Origin: Belnapia rosea
Lineage (GTDB): Bacteria > Pseudomonadota > Alphaproteobacteria > Acetobacterales > Acetobacteraceae
Reading direction: 5' to 3'
Assembly (NCBI RefSeq): GCF_900101615.1
Contig: NZ_FMZX01000018.1
Coordinates: 1-64,000, forward strand
DNA: 64,000 nucleotides
Position 1 is the first letter of the stretch, and each line of letters begins with the position of its first letter. Under the pieces are notes generated by a model. That model saw only the letters and a program-made list of their open reading frames with translations. It was not told the DNA's origin and searched no databases. The translations under genes and the position numbers were made by a program. This document shows, piece by piece, positions 17,680 to 26,243 of the stretch.

Positions 17680-18291
17680 ATGACCACCATGCGCACCGGA
17701 CCCACGGGCAAGCTCCTCCGCCGCGACGTGGTCGCAGCCCTCCTCGCCGATCGCGGCGGGCTCCTGGCCATCGGCGGCCTTGGCGCCCCGGCCTGGGACA
17801 TCACCGCCGCCGGCGATGTGCCGGAGAACCTGCCGCTCTGGGGCGGCATGGGCGGGGCGGCGATGATGGGGCTCGGCCTGGCGCTGGCCCAGCCCTTGCG
17901 CCCCGTTGCCGTCATCACCGGGGATGGCGAGATGCTGATGGGCATCGGCAGCCTCGCCACCATCGCCGTGCAGGAGCCGCGCAACCTCTCCATCGTGGTG
18001 CTCGACAACGAGCATTACGGCGAGACAGGGATGCAGGAGACGGCGACGCGCCATGGCGTCGACCTCGTCGCCATGGCGCGTGGCGCCGGCATCGGCGACT
18101 GCCGCCTGGTGAGGACCGCCGAGGAGGTGACGGCGCTGCGCGAGGCGCTGCATGCCGGGGCCGGGCCGCTCTTCGCCACGGTGAAGATCGACGAGGCGCC
18201 CGTGCCGCTGGTGCTGCCGCCGCGCGAAGCGTCGATCCTCCAGGCGCGGATGCGCGAGGCCATCCTGGGCCAGGCCGCCCACCTGCAATAG
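17680..18291 (+). CDS. TPP-dependent decarboxylase, C-terminal (TPP-binding) subunit, ComE-like
   Basis: This 203-residue partner of the preceding subunit shows WGGMGGAAMMGLGLAL near residues 48-63 and the TPP/magnesium motif GDGEMLMGIGSLATIA...NLSIVVLDNEHYGETGMQ (about 86-120). This closely matches ComE and benzoylformate-type decarboxylases. Together the two genes make one decarboxylase active site at the subunit interface. It is followed 15 bases later by the hydroxyacid dehydrogenase, so the genes are probably co-transcribed. Confidence 0.82.
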   Translation: MTTMRTGPTGKLLRRDVVAALLADRGGLLAIGGLGAPAWDITAAGDVPENLPLWGGMGGAAMMGLGLALAQPLRPVAVITGDGEMLMGIGSLATIAVQEPRNLSIVVLDNEHYGETGMQETATRHGVDLVAMARGAGIGDCRLVRTAEEVTALREALHAGAGPLFATVKIDEAPVPLVLPPREASILQARMREAILGQAAHLQ

Positions 18292-18306
18292 AGCGGAACA
18301 AGCCCC

Positions 18307-19281
18307 ATGCCCCATATCGTCTGCCTGCGTCCGGTTCATCCGGACGCCCTCGCCCTGCTCCGTGCCCGGGAGGGTGTGACGGTCGAGGTGCTCGACCCGG
18401 TGAATGACGAGACCATCGCCGCCGCCATGCCGCGGGCCGAGGCGGTGATTGTCCGCGCCACGCCGATCAACCGCGCCTTCCTCGCCCATGCGCCCAATCT
18501 GCGCATCGTCGCCCGCCACGGCGTCGGCTACGACGCGGTGGACGTGCCGGCGCTGACCGAACGCGGCATCCCGCTGACCGTGACGCCGGATGCCAATGCG
18601 GTCAGCGTCGCCGAGCATGCGATGATGCTGCTGCTGAATATCGCCCGGCAGACCCGCTTCTATGACGCGGCGACGCGCGACCTGCGCTGGAGCAACCCGC
18701 CGGTACCCTCGACCTTCGATCTCGCCGGCCGCACCATCCTGGTGATGGGCTTCGGCCGCATCGGCGGGCGAGTGGCACGGCTGGCCGCGGCCTTCGGGAT
18801 GAACGTGCTCGTGCGGGACCCCTTCATCCCGCAGAACACCATCAAGGGCGCCGGCTTCCGGCCGGTGAAGGACCTGGCGGCGGGGCTGGCCGAGGCGGAT
18901 GTCGTCACCATCCACCTGCCCAGCAGCGAGAAGACCCGCGGCATCGTCAATGGCGAATTCCTCGCCAGCATGAAGCGCGGCGCCGTCCTCGTGAATACCG
19001 CGCGCGGCACGCTGGTGGACGAGGCGGCCCTGGCGGGAGCGCTGACCAGCGGGCATCTCTCCGCGGCGGGCCTCGACGTCTTCTGGGACGAGCCGGCACG
19101 GGCCGACAACCCGCTGCTCAAGCTGCCGAACGTCATCGTCACCCCACATACCGCTGCGGCGACGGAGCAGAGCCTGCGGCGCATGGCCTTGTCCTGCGCG
19201 GAGAGCATCCTCCAGCTTCTCGACGGCAAGCTGGACCCCGACGTGGTCATCAACCAGGAGGTGCTGCGCGGCAACGCGTAG
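18307..19281 (+). CDS. D-2-hydroxyacid dehydrogenase (SerA/SlcC-like)
   Basis: This 324-residue NAD-dependent dehydrogenase of the D-isomer-specific 2-hydroxyacid family has the nucleotide site GFGRIGGRVARLAAAFGM near residues 148-165. The catalytic Arg lies in NTARGTLVDEAAL, an acidic residue in FWDEPA, and the His in VTPHTAA near 280. The length is that of short SerA-like enzymes without an ACT domain. (S)-sulfolactate dehydrogenase SlcC belongs to this family, so its position beside a ComDE-like decarboxylase is suggestive, but many substrates are possible. Confidence 0.82.
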   Translation: MPHIVCLRPVHPDALALLRAREGVTVEVLDPVNDETIAAAMPRAEAVIVRATPINRAFLAHAPNLRIVARHGVGYDAVDVPALTERGIPLTVTPDANAVSVAEHAMMLLLNIARQTRFYDAATRDLRWSNPPVPSTFDLAGRTILVMGFGRIGGRVARLAAAFGMNVLVRDPFIPQNTIKGAGFRPVKDLAAGLAEADVVTIHLPSSEKTRGIVNGEFLASMKRGAVLVNTARGTLVDEAALAGALTSGHLSAAGLDVFWDEPARADNPLLKLPNVIVTPHTAAATEQSLRRMALSCAESILQLLDGKLDPDVVINQEVLRGNA

Positions 19282-19290
19282 CGGCTGGGC

Positions 19291-20631
19291 ATGGAGAATC
19301 CGCTGCTGGTTCTGGCCGATCACGCCGCCTCCTGGCGTGACCGGCCGCTGGCGCCCGAAGTCGCGCACCATGCGCGTCGGGCACTGATCGACTGGTTCGC
19401 GGCCCTCCTGCCCGGCTGCTCCCGGCCGCCTGCCACGCTGCTCGCCGCGGCGCTGGCGCCGGAACGGGGGCCGGGTCATTCCATCTGCTATGTCGATGGC
19501 AAGCGGGGGCCGCTGCGCCATGCCGCGCTGCTGAACGCGACTGCCAGCCATACGGTCGAGTTCGACGACATCTTCCGCGATGCCGGCTACCACCCCGGCT
19601 GCCCGACCATCCCTCCGGCCCTGGCTGCCGTGCAGCAGCAGGGCGGCGGGATGGACAGGCTGCTGCGTGCCATGGCCGCGGGCTACGAGGTCTCCTGCCG
19701 TATCGGTATGGCGGTGCAGCCGAGCCACTACAGGAACTGGCACACCACCGGCACTGTCGGCACCTTCGGCGCCGCCGCGGCAACGGCGCTGGTGCTCGGC
19801 TGCGATGCCGGGCGGATGGCGCATGCCATCGCCACGGCCGCCACCTTCGCCGGCGGCTTGCAGCAGGCCTTCCTCTCGGACGGCATGTCGAAGCCGCTGC
19901 ATCCCGGCCATGCGGCGGAGGCCGGGGCGCTCGCCGCCATCGGCGCGGCGGCGGGGGTCACCGGCGCGCTCGACGTGCTGCATGGGCCGCGCGGCTTCGC
20001 CGCCGCGACCAGCGAGGATACGGGCAAGTGGGAGACAGCGCTGGCCGATCTCGACCGCCGCATCTGCATCACCGAGATGACCTTCAAGAACCATGGCTGC
20101 TGCGGCCATATCTTCGCCGCCCTGGACGCGGTGGATGACCTGCGGCGCGAGCACGGCTTCGGCGCCGACGACGTCGCCGCCATCCATGTCGGCGGCTATG
20201 GCCCGACCAAGACCGTCTGCGACCGGCCGGAGGCGCGGACCGAGCAGGAATGCCGCTTCTCGACCCAGTACTGCATGGGGGCGCTGCTGGTGCTGGGCGG
20301 TGTCCGCCTCGCCGCCTTCGCGTCGGAGAACCTGGCCAACCCCGCCATCCGCGCCGTCATGCCGCGGGTGACGGTCGAGCTGGACCCCGAGCTGGCCGAT
20401 GCCTATCCCGCGCGCCGTGCAGCGAAGGTGCGGCTGACGCTGCGCGGCGGGCGGGTGCTGGAGCGCTTCCAGCCGACCCGGAAGGGCGACCCGGACGCGC
20501 CGCTCTCCGATGCCGACCTCTCCGCCAAATTCGAGGAGCTGGTCGGCCCCGTCCTCGGCGCCGCGCCGGCCTCGGCCCTGCTCGAGGCGCTCTGGCACGG
20601 CGATGCCGTGCCAGGCGTGTTGCCTATCTGA
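19291..20631 (+). CDS. MmgE/PrpD family protein
   Basis: This 446-residue member of the MmgE/PrpD fold family, which includes 2-methylcitrate dehydratase, cis-aconitate decarboxylase and several isomerases, shows ALIDWFAALLPG near residue 30, LLNATASHTVEFDDIFRDAGYHPG (about 84-107, with conserved His and Asp), TFGAAAATALVLG and KPLHPGHAAEAG. It ends the four-gene plus-strand block and overlaps the convergent TRAP permease gene by eight bases. No other propionate-pathway gene is present, so methylcitrate dehydration is unlikely. Confidence 0.87.
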   Translation: MENPLLVLADHAASWRDRPLAPEVAHHARRALIDWFAALLPGCSRPPATLLAAALAPERGPGHSICYVDGKRGPLRHAALLNATASHTVEFDDIFRDAGYHPGCPTIPPALAAVQQQGGGMDRLLRAMAAGYEVSCRIGMAVQPSHYRNWHTTGTVGTFGAAAATALVLGCDAGRMAHAIATAATFAGGLQQAFLSDGMSKPLHPGHAAEAGALAAIGAAAGVTGALDVLHGPRGFAAATSEDTGKWETALADLDRRICITEMTFKNHGCCGHIFAALDAVDDLRREHGFGADDVAAIHVGGYGPTKTVCDRPEARTEQECRFSTQYCMGALLVLGGVRLAAFASENLANPAIRAVMPRVTVELDPELADAYPARRAAKVRLTLRGGRVLERFQPTRKGDPDAPLSDADLSAKFEELVGPVLGAAPASALLEALWHGDAVPGVLPI

Positions 20632-21904
20632 ACAGTGCCGGCAGCCAGAGGCTCAGCGCCGGCACATAGGTCACCAGCAGCAGCACCACGACCATCGCCG
20701 AGTAGAATGGTGCCGAGGTCTTCGTCGCGTCCCACATCGAGACCTTGCCGACAGCGCAGGCGACGAAGAGCACGGGGCCGACCGGCGGGGTGATGGTGCC
20801 GATGCCGAGATTGACGATCAGCACGATGCCGAACTGCACCGGGTCCATGCCGATCGCCTTCACCACCGGCAGGAAGATCGGCGTACCGATCATGATGAGC
20901 GGCGCCATGTCCATGAAGGTGCCGAGCAGCAGCAGGACGATGTTGATGATGAGCAAGGTCATCAGCGGGTCGTCGGTGATGCCCTTCATCAGCGCCACGG
21001 TCTGCGCCGGCACCTGCAGCAGCGCCATCAGCCAGCCGAAGGCCGAGGCGGTGCCGATGATGAGCATCACCATGCCCGTCGTCCGCACCGCGCCGCCCAC
21101 GGCATGGACGAAGCCCTGCCAGCTCAGGCTGCGGTAGACCAGCAGCACGACCAGCAGGGCGTAGATCACCGCGACGCAGGCGCTCTCGGTCGCGGTGAAG
21201 ACGCCGCTGCGGACGCCGGCGAAGATGATGACGATGAGCATCAGGCCGGGGATGGCATTGAAGATCAGCCGCGCCAGGATCGCCCAGCCGGGGAAGGCCT
21301 CGCGCGGGTAGCCGCGCTTCACCGCCACCAGCCAGGCGACGACCATCAGCGAGAGCATCATGACGAAGCCGGGGACGATTCCGGCGGTGAAGAGATCCGC
21401 CACGCTGATCGCCCCGCCGGCCGCGATGACATAGAGGATCATGTTGTGGCTGGGCGGGATCAGCAGGTCGATCAGCGCGGCATTGGCGGTGATGTTGACG
21501 GCGTAATCGGGTGCGTAGCCGCGCGCCTTCATCTGCGGGATCATCACGCCGCCGACCGCGCTGGCATCGGCGACGGCGGAGCCGGAGACGCCGCCGAACA
21601 GCGTGGCGGCCACGATGTTCACCTGCCCCAGCCCACCGCGGAGATGGCCGACCATGGCGGCAGCCAGGGCCACCAGCCGGTCGGCGATCTGGCCCCGCAT
21701 CATCAGGTCGCCGGCGAAGATGAAGAAGGGGATCGCCAGCATGGAGAAGACGTTCATGCCGGAGGAAAGCTGCTGGAACACCACGATCGGCGGCAGGTCC
21801 ATGTACAGCACGGTAGCGAAGGCCGCGGCGCCAAGGCAGAAGGCGACCGGCACGCCGATCAGCAGCAGCAGCGTGAAGCTGCCGAGCAGCAGGGTGAGTT
21901 CCAC
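20624..21904 (-). CDS. TRAP transporter large permease (DctM)
   Basis: This 426-residue membrane protein with about twelve hydrophobic segments is the ion-coupled permease of a tripartite TRAP transporter. Family-typical parts are the N-terminal LLGSFTLLLLIGVPVAFCLG, SAVADASAVGGVMIPQMKARGY near 118 and IGTITPPVGPVLFVACAVG near 370. The start is GTG at 21904 with AGGGG seven bases upstream. The order dctP-dctQ-dctM on one strand is canonical. The substrate should be an organic acid, judging from the enzymes around it. Confidence 0.94.
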   Translation of the reverse strand: MELTLLLGSFTLLLLIGVPVAFCLGAAAFATVLYMDLPPIVVFQQLSSGMNVFSMLAIPFFIFAGDLMMRGQIADRLVALAAAMVGHLRGGLGQVNIVAATLFGGVSGSAVADASAVGGVMIPQMKARGYAPDYAVNITANAALIDLLIPPSHNMILYVIAAGGAISVADLFTAGIVPGFVMMLSLMVVAWLVAVKRGYPREAFPGWAILARLIFNAIPGLMLIVIIFAGVRSGVFTATESACVAVIYALLVVLLVYRSLSWQGFVHAVGGAVRTTGMVMLIIGTASAFGWLMALLQVPAQTVALMKGITDDPLMTLLIINIVLLLLGTFMDMAPLIMIGTPIFLPVVKAIGMDPVQFGIVLIVNLGIGTITPPVGPVLFVACAVGKVSMWDATKTSAPFYSAMVVVLLLVTYVPALSLWLPALFR

Positions 21905-21913
21905 GGCGCGCCC

Positions 21914-22453
21914 CTAGCTATCGGTCAGGATGGTATCGGCCGGCAGGCCAACCGGTGCCTGGCCGGTGGCCAGCCGCGCCACCAGGCGCTCGAGCCCGAA
22001 CAGCGCCATCAGCGCGCCGCCGAAGGTGATCGGCAGATATTCCACCGTGCCCGGCAGGCCGAGCGTCGGCAGCGTCGCATCCCAGACGGTGAGGGCGAGG
22101 TCGCTGCCATACCAGGCCATCGCCGCGCCGAAGACGGTGATGACCGCATCGGAGAGGATGTTGCAAGCCAGGGCGAGGCCGGCGGGCAGCGAGTCACGCA
22201 GCGTCTCGAACCCCATATGGAAGCCCTCGCGCACGCCGGCCGCGGCGGCGCCGAGGATCACCCAGGCCATCAGCAGCAGGGCCGAAGCCTCTGCCCAGGC
22301 CGGCGTATCGTTCAGGACGAAGCGGCCAAAGACGCCCCAGGCGACGACGATGGTCATGGCGACCATGGCGAGGCCGGCGATGAAGATCGCCGCCCGCGCC
22401 GCGATGCCGAGCGCCGCGGAAAGGCCGTGATGCAGGGCCTGCACGCCGTTCAC
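21914..22453 (-). CDS. TRAP transporter small permease (DctQ)
   Basis: This 179-residue protein has four predicted transmembrane helices, as in DctQ subunits that pair with DctM. It contains AIFIAGLAMVAMTIVVAWGVFGRF near residues 22-45, then a WAEASALLLMAWVILGAA helix. The start is GTG at 22453, overlapping the dctP stop by four bases (GTGA), so the two are coupled. The C-terminal tail after residue 150 is cytoplasmic and poorly conserved. Confidence 0.92.
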   Translation of the reverse strand: MNGVQALHHGLSAALGIAARAAIFIAGLAMVAMTIVVAWGVFGRFVLNDTPAWAEASALLLMAWVILGAAAAGVREGFHMGFETLRDSLPAGLALACNILSDAVITVFGAAMAWYGSDLALTVWDATLPTLGLPGTVEYLPITFGGALMALFGLERLVARLATGQAPVGLPADTILTDS

Positions 22454-23436
22454 GCCGCGCGGATGCGGTCGACGAGGGCCTTCAACTTGGCATCGCGCAC
22501 GAACTGGTCATAGACGGGCTGGATGAGCTTGGCGAAGGCCGGCTTGTCGGCCTCGACCACCGTGGCGCCGCCGGCCTCGACCTGCTTGCGGGCATCCTCC
22601 TCCATCTTGACCCAGAGGGTGCGCATATGCGGCACGCTCTCCTTCGCGGCCTGGCGGATGATCTCCTGGTCGGGTTTGGCGATGCGATCGAAGCTGCGCT
22701 TGCTCATCGCGACGATCTCGGGCGTCAGGCTGTGCTCGGTCCGCGCATATTGCTTCGCCACCTCGAAGTGGCGCGCGGTGAGATAAGAAGGGAAATTGTT
22801 CTCGGCGCCGTCCACCACGCCGGTCTGCAGGGCGGAATAGACCTCGCCATAGGGCAGCGGCGTCGCGTTGGCGCCGAAGGCCCGCATCATTGCCACCCAC
22901 ATGTCGGATTGCTGGACGCGGATCTTGAGGCCCTTCATCTCGTCGGGCGTCCGCGCCGGCCGGCCGCGGGTATAGAAACTGCGCGCGCCGGCATCGTAGT
23001 AGCACAGCGTGACGAGGCCATGCGGCAGCGTGCCCTTGCCGATATCCTCGCCGATCGGCCCGTCCATCACCTTCTGCATATGGGCGGTGTCGCGGAACAG
23101 GAAGGGCAGGCCGGCGACCAGCGTCTCGGGCACCAGGTTGTTCAGCGGCGCGGTGTTGACGCGGGTGATGTCGATGACGCCGAAGCGGGTCTGCTCCAGC
23201 GTGTCCTTCTCGTCGCCGAGCTGGCGGGAATGGAACATCTGGGTCCGGATGCGGCCGCCGGTCCGCTCCTCGATCAGCTTGCCCATGTACTTCACGCCCT
23301 CGATGGTCGGGTAGCCATCGGGATGGATGTCGGCGGCGCGGAGGGTCACCCCCTGGGCGCTGGCGCGGCCGCCGATCCAGGGGGCGGCAAGGGCGGCACC
23401 GAGCATGAGCCGACGGCGGATGGTGATGCTCTCCAC
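22450..23436 (-). CDS. TRAP transporter substrate-binding protein (DctP)
   Basis: This 328-residue periplasmic solute receptor has a signal peptide with a triple-Arg patch (TIRRRLMLGAALAAPWIGG) and mature start near QGVTLRAADIHPDGYP. DctP landmarks are RTGGRIRTQMFHSRQLGDEKD near 75, KIRVQQSDMWVAMMRAFGANATPLPYGEVYSALQTGVVDGAENN (about 165-208), with the conserved carboxylate-binding Arg, and FEVAKQYARTEHS. GTG at 23436 is chosen because GGAGG lies eight bases upstream; the ATG at 23406 would shorten the signal peptide. The operator-like repeat at 23479 lies just upstream. Confidence 0.92.
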   Translation of the reverse strand: MESITIRRRLMLGAALAAPWIGGRASAQGVTLRAADIHPDGYPTIEGVKYMGKLIEERTGGRIRTQMFHSRQLGDEKDTLEQTRFGVIDITRVNTAPLNNLVPETLVAGLPFLFRDTAHMQKVMDGPIGEDIGKGTLPHGLVTLCYYDAGARSFYTRGRPARTPDEMKGLKIRVQQSDMWVAMMRAFGANATPLPYGEVYSALQTGVVDGAENNFPSYLTARHFEVAKQYARTEHSLTPEIVAMSKRSFDRIAKPDQEIIRQAAKESVPHMRTLWVKMEEDARKQVEAGGATVVEADKPAFAKLIQPVYDQFVRDAKLKALVDRIRAA

Positions 23437-23478
23437 GGATTCGTCCTCCAACGGGGCGATCTTCCGCCGCCCATTCAA

Positions 23479-23497
23479 CTGCAATAGCAGATAGCAG
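23479..23497. promoter_or_regulatory. Putative GntR operator upstream of TRAP operon
   Basis: CTGCAATAGCAG (23479-23490) is an 11/12 match to the palindrome in front of the regulator gene and is followed by a second ATAGCAG half-site (23491-23497). It lies about 45 bases upstream of the dctP start and 25 bases downstream of the gntR stop. The shared motif suggests control by the adjacent regulator. Confidence 0.55.
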
Positions 23498-23521
23498 CTT
23501 GCGCCCGCGTCCGGCGGGAAG

Positions 23522-24217
23522 TCAACGGTCGCGGCGTGGCGGCGCCAGCACGCCGTTGGTCGTGAGCGAGCGCAGCACGTGCTGGCGCATCCGGGCCTCG
23601 GCCAGGGCCGGGTCCCGGGCGCGGAGCGCGGCCAGGATGGAGGCGTGCTCGCGCAGCGCCTTCGGCATGTCCTTCGGCGTGCTGCCAAGCGCCCGCAGCC
23701 GGCCGAGATCGTCATAGGCGCGCAGCGCCTCGAGCGACTTCACCAGGAACAGATTGCCCGTGGCGCCCTGGAGGATGGCATGGAAGCGCTCGTTCAGCTC
23801 GGCCAGCGCCTCGGTATCGGCCGCGGCCGTCGCGGTGCGCATGCCGCGGACGATGCCTGCCAGTTCGGCCAGGTCCTCGCCGGCCATGCGCTCGGCGGCC
23901 AATGCCGCAGCCACCCCTTCGAGCGCCGCGCGGATGCGGCCCAGCTCGGCGAGGCGCTCCGGCCCGATCTCGGCGACGACGGTGCCGCGCCGCGGCAGGG
24001 TGACGACCATGCCATCCTGCTCGAGGCGCCGCAGCGCCTCCCGCACCGGCTGGGCCGAGATGCCGAGGGCCGAGGCCATGCGGCGTTCCGAGATTCGGCT
24101 GCCAGGCCGCAACGTTCCCTGCACGATGCTCTCGCGCAGCCGCCGATAGGCCCGCTCACCGAGCGAGAGCGTCTCCTCTTCGGCGAGGGGTTCGACCGGG
24201 ATGGCGCCTGCGGACAT
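23522..24217 (-). CDS. GntR family transcriptional regulator, FCD (FadR) subgroup
   Basis: This 231-residue regulator has an N-terminal winged helix (about residues 18-85: AYRRLRESIVQGTLRPGSRISERRM, ISAQPVREALRRLEQDGMV, PRRGTVV). The C-terminal all-helical FCD ligand domain contains the metal/carboxylate-binding pattern E-L-N-E-R-F-H...H. ATG 24217 is preferred; a TTG six bases upstream would place the start against the operator. It is flanked by the TRAP operon and the divergent dehydratase, which fits a local repressor that responds to the pathway acid. Confidence 0.88.
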   Translation of the reverse strand: MSAGAIPVEPLAEEETLSLGERAYRRLRESIVQGTLRPGSRISERRMASALGISAQPVREALRRLEQDGMVVTLPRRGTVVAEIGPERLAELGRIRAALEGVAAALAAERMAGEDLAELAGIVRGMRTATAAADTEALAELNERFHAILQGATGNLFLVKSLEALRAYDDLGRLRALGSTPKDMPKALREHASILAALRARDPALAEARMRQHVLRSLTTNGVLAPPRRDR

Positions 24218-24223
24218 GGACAA

Positions 24224-24235
24224 CTGCTATAGCAG
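24224..24235. promoter_or_regulatory. Perfect palindrome CTGCTATAGCAG, putative GntR operator
   Basis: This 12-bp perfect inverted repeat lies between the divergent gntR and IlvD/Edd genes, only seven bases from the regulator ATG. A one-mismatch copy lies before dctP at 23479. Position, symmetry and duplication support autoregulation and control of both transcription units by the FCD regulator. Confidence 0.6.
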
Positions 24236-24277
24236 CTGCCAGGGTAGGTCGGAAGTCATTGCTGCTGGGGAAATGCC

Positions 24278-26005
24278 ATGCGCCGGAAAAGGCCCGAGGA
24301 GTTGCGCAGCCATCGCTGGTTCGGGGTCGACGACCTTCGCGCCTTCGGCCATCGCTCCCGCCTGTTGCAGACCGGCCTTGCGGAGGGGGATTTCCGCGGC
24401 AAGCCGGTGATCGGCATCATCAATACCTGGTCCGACCTCAGCGTCTGCCACGCGCATTTCCGCACGCGTGCCGAGGAGGTGAAGCGTGGCGTCTGGCAGG
24501 CCGGTGGCTTCCCGGTGGAATTGCCGGCGCATCCGGTGACCGAGCAGTACCAGAAGCCGAGCAGCATGCTCTATCGCAACTTCCTTGCGATGGAGACCGA
24601 GGAGCTGGCGCGCAGCCACCCCTGCGACGGGATCGTGCTGATGGGCGGCTGCGACAAGACGCCGCCCGCCCTCGTCATGGGTGCGCTCTCGGCCAACCTG
24701 CCCTGCATCTTCGTCCCCGCCGGGCCAATGCTGTCGGGCAACTGGCATGGCAAGAAGCTCGGCAGCGGCAGCGATGTCTGGAAGTACAATGCCGAGCTGC
24801 GCGCCGGCAACATCACACCGGCGCAATGGAAGGACATGGAGAGCGGCATCGCCCGCAGCTTCGGCACCTGCATGACGGCAGGCACGGCGGCGACGATGAT
24901 GCTGGCGGTGGAGGCGATGGGCCTCGCCCTGCCCGGCGCCTCCTCCATTCCGGCCGCCGATTCCGCCCATCCGCGCATGGCGACCGCGGCCGGGCGCCGG
25001 ATCGTCGAGATGGTCTGGGAGGATGCGACACCATCCAGCCTGCTGACCCAGGGCAGCGTCGACAATGCGGTGACGGCGACCATGGCCTTCGGCGGCTCGA
25101 CCAATGCCATTCCGCACCTCATCGCCATGGCGCGGCGCGGCGGCTTCCAACTCGACCTCGACCGGTTCGATGCCATCAGCCGCCGGGTGCCGCTGATCGC
25201 CAATCTGCGGCCCAATGGCGATACCTGGCTGATGGAGGATTTCTACTATGCCGGCGGGGCCCGGGCCTTCCTGGCCCGTCTCGCCCCCCATCTGGACCTC
25301 GCGGCCCGCACCGTCACGGGCGCCACACTCGGCGAGAACCTCGAGGGTGCCGAGTGCTACAATGAGGATATCATCCGTCCGCTCGACCGGCCGCTGCAGG
25401 CGGAGGGCGGCGTCGCCATCCTGCGCGGCTCGCTCGCCCCGCGTGGCGCCGTCATCAAGACCAGCGCGGCCGACCCGAAGCTGCTGACCCATACCGGCCC
25501 GGCCGTGGTCTTCGAGGACTACAACGACATGAATGCCCGGATCGACGATCCGGCGCTCGAGGTCACGGCGGATAGCGTGCTGGTGCTGCGCCAGGCCGGG
25601 CCCCAGGGCGGCCCCGGCATGCCGGAATGGGGCATGATGCCGATCCCGAAGAAGCTGTTGCAGCAGGGGGTGCGGGACATGGTCCGGCTCTCGGATGCCC
25701 GCATGTCCGGCACCAGCTACGGCACCTGCATCCTGCATGTGGCGCCCGAATCGCATGTCGGCGGGCCATTGGCCCTGGTCCGCAGCGGCGACCCGATCCG
25801 GCTCGACGTGCCCAACCGCAGCCTCGACCTGCTGGTCGAGCCGGCGGAGATGGAGCGCCGCCGGGCCGCCTGGACGCCGCCGCCGCCGCGCTACAGCCGA
25901 GGCTGGACCGCGCTGCACCTCGCCCATGTCCGTCAGGCCGATGAGGGCTGCGACTTCGACTTCCTGGAAGCCGGGGCGCCGACGCCGGAGCCGGAAATTC
26001 ACTGA
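24278..26005 (+). CDS. IlvD/Edd family dehydratase, sugar-acid (arabinonate/xylonate) type
   Basis: This 575-residue dehydratase of the IlvD/Edd superfamily shows cluster ligands near Cys57 (DLSVCHAHF), Cys125 (GGCDKTPPA) and Cys198 (GTCMTAGTAATM), the three-cysteine 2Fe-2S pattern of pentonate dehydratases. GGPGMPEWGMMPIPKKL and MSGTSYGTCILHV also match L-arabinonate/D-xylonate dehydratase rather than IlvD. It diverges from the GntR regulator across the palindrome. It would turn an aldonic or related hydroxyacid into a 2-keto-3-deoxy acid, feeding the neighbouring enzymes. The substrate is not proven. Confidence 0.86.
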   Translation: MRRKRPEELRSHRWFGVDDLRAFGHRSRLLQTGLAEGDFRGKPVIGIINTWSDLSVCHAHFRTRAEEVKRGVWQAGGFPVELPAHPVTEQYQKPSSMLYRNFLAMETEELARSHPCDGIVLMGGCDKTPPALVMGALSANLPCIFVPAGPMLSGNWHGKKLGSGSDVWKYNAELRAGNITPAQWKDMESGIARSFGTCMTAGTAATMMLAVEAMGLALPGASSIPAADSAHPRMATAAGRRIVEMVWEDATPSSLLTQGSVDNAVTATMAFGGSTNAIPHLIAMARRGGFQLDLDRFDAISRRVPLIANLRPNGDTWLMEDFYYAGGARAFLARLAPHLDLAARTVTGATLGENLEGAECYNEDIIRPLDRPLQAEGGVAILRGSLAPRGAVIKTSAADPKLLTHTGPAVVFEDYNDMNARIDDPALEVTADSVLVLRQAGPQGGPGMPEWGMMPIPKKLLQQGVRDMVRLSDARMSGTSYGTCILHVAPESHVGGPLALVRSGDPIRLDVPNRSLDLLVEPAEMERRRAAWTPPPPRYSRGWTALHLAHVRQADEGCDFDFLEAGAPTPEPEIH

Positions 26006-26066
26006 ACCGTGTATCGATGTTTTAACGAGTGGCCAGTAGACAGGGGCTCTGCGAGAGGCAAAGCCC

Positions 26067-26195
26067 GTGGCTGACGACGAGAACGAAAGCGAAACCGAGT
26101 TTCATCTGCTGGAAGGCTGGATGTTGGGCGCCCTGCTCTTCCCGCTGGCCATGGAAGAGGTTGAGCGGGTTCCCGTCGCCAACGACCAGGATTAG
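26067..26195 (+). CDS. Possible 42-residue small protein
   Basis: A GTG-initiated frame reads an acidic start (ADDENESETEFHLLEG), then a hydrophobic stretch WMLGALLFPLAMEEVERV, and stops at TAG 26195. An AGAGG element lies eight bases before the GTG. It sits alone in the 238 bases between the dehydratase and the amidase. No family was recognised. Composition and the upstream site make it plausible, but there is no independent support. Confidence 0.35.
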   Translation: MADDENESETEFHLLEGWMLGALLFPLAMEEVERVPVANDQD

Positions 26196-26243
26196 CGACG
26201 GGCGGGCTTGCCCGGGCCGGTGATCCTGGCCAGCATCCCGCCC

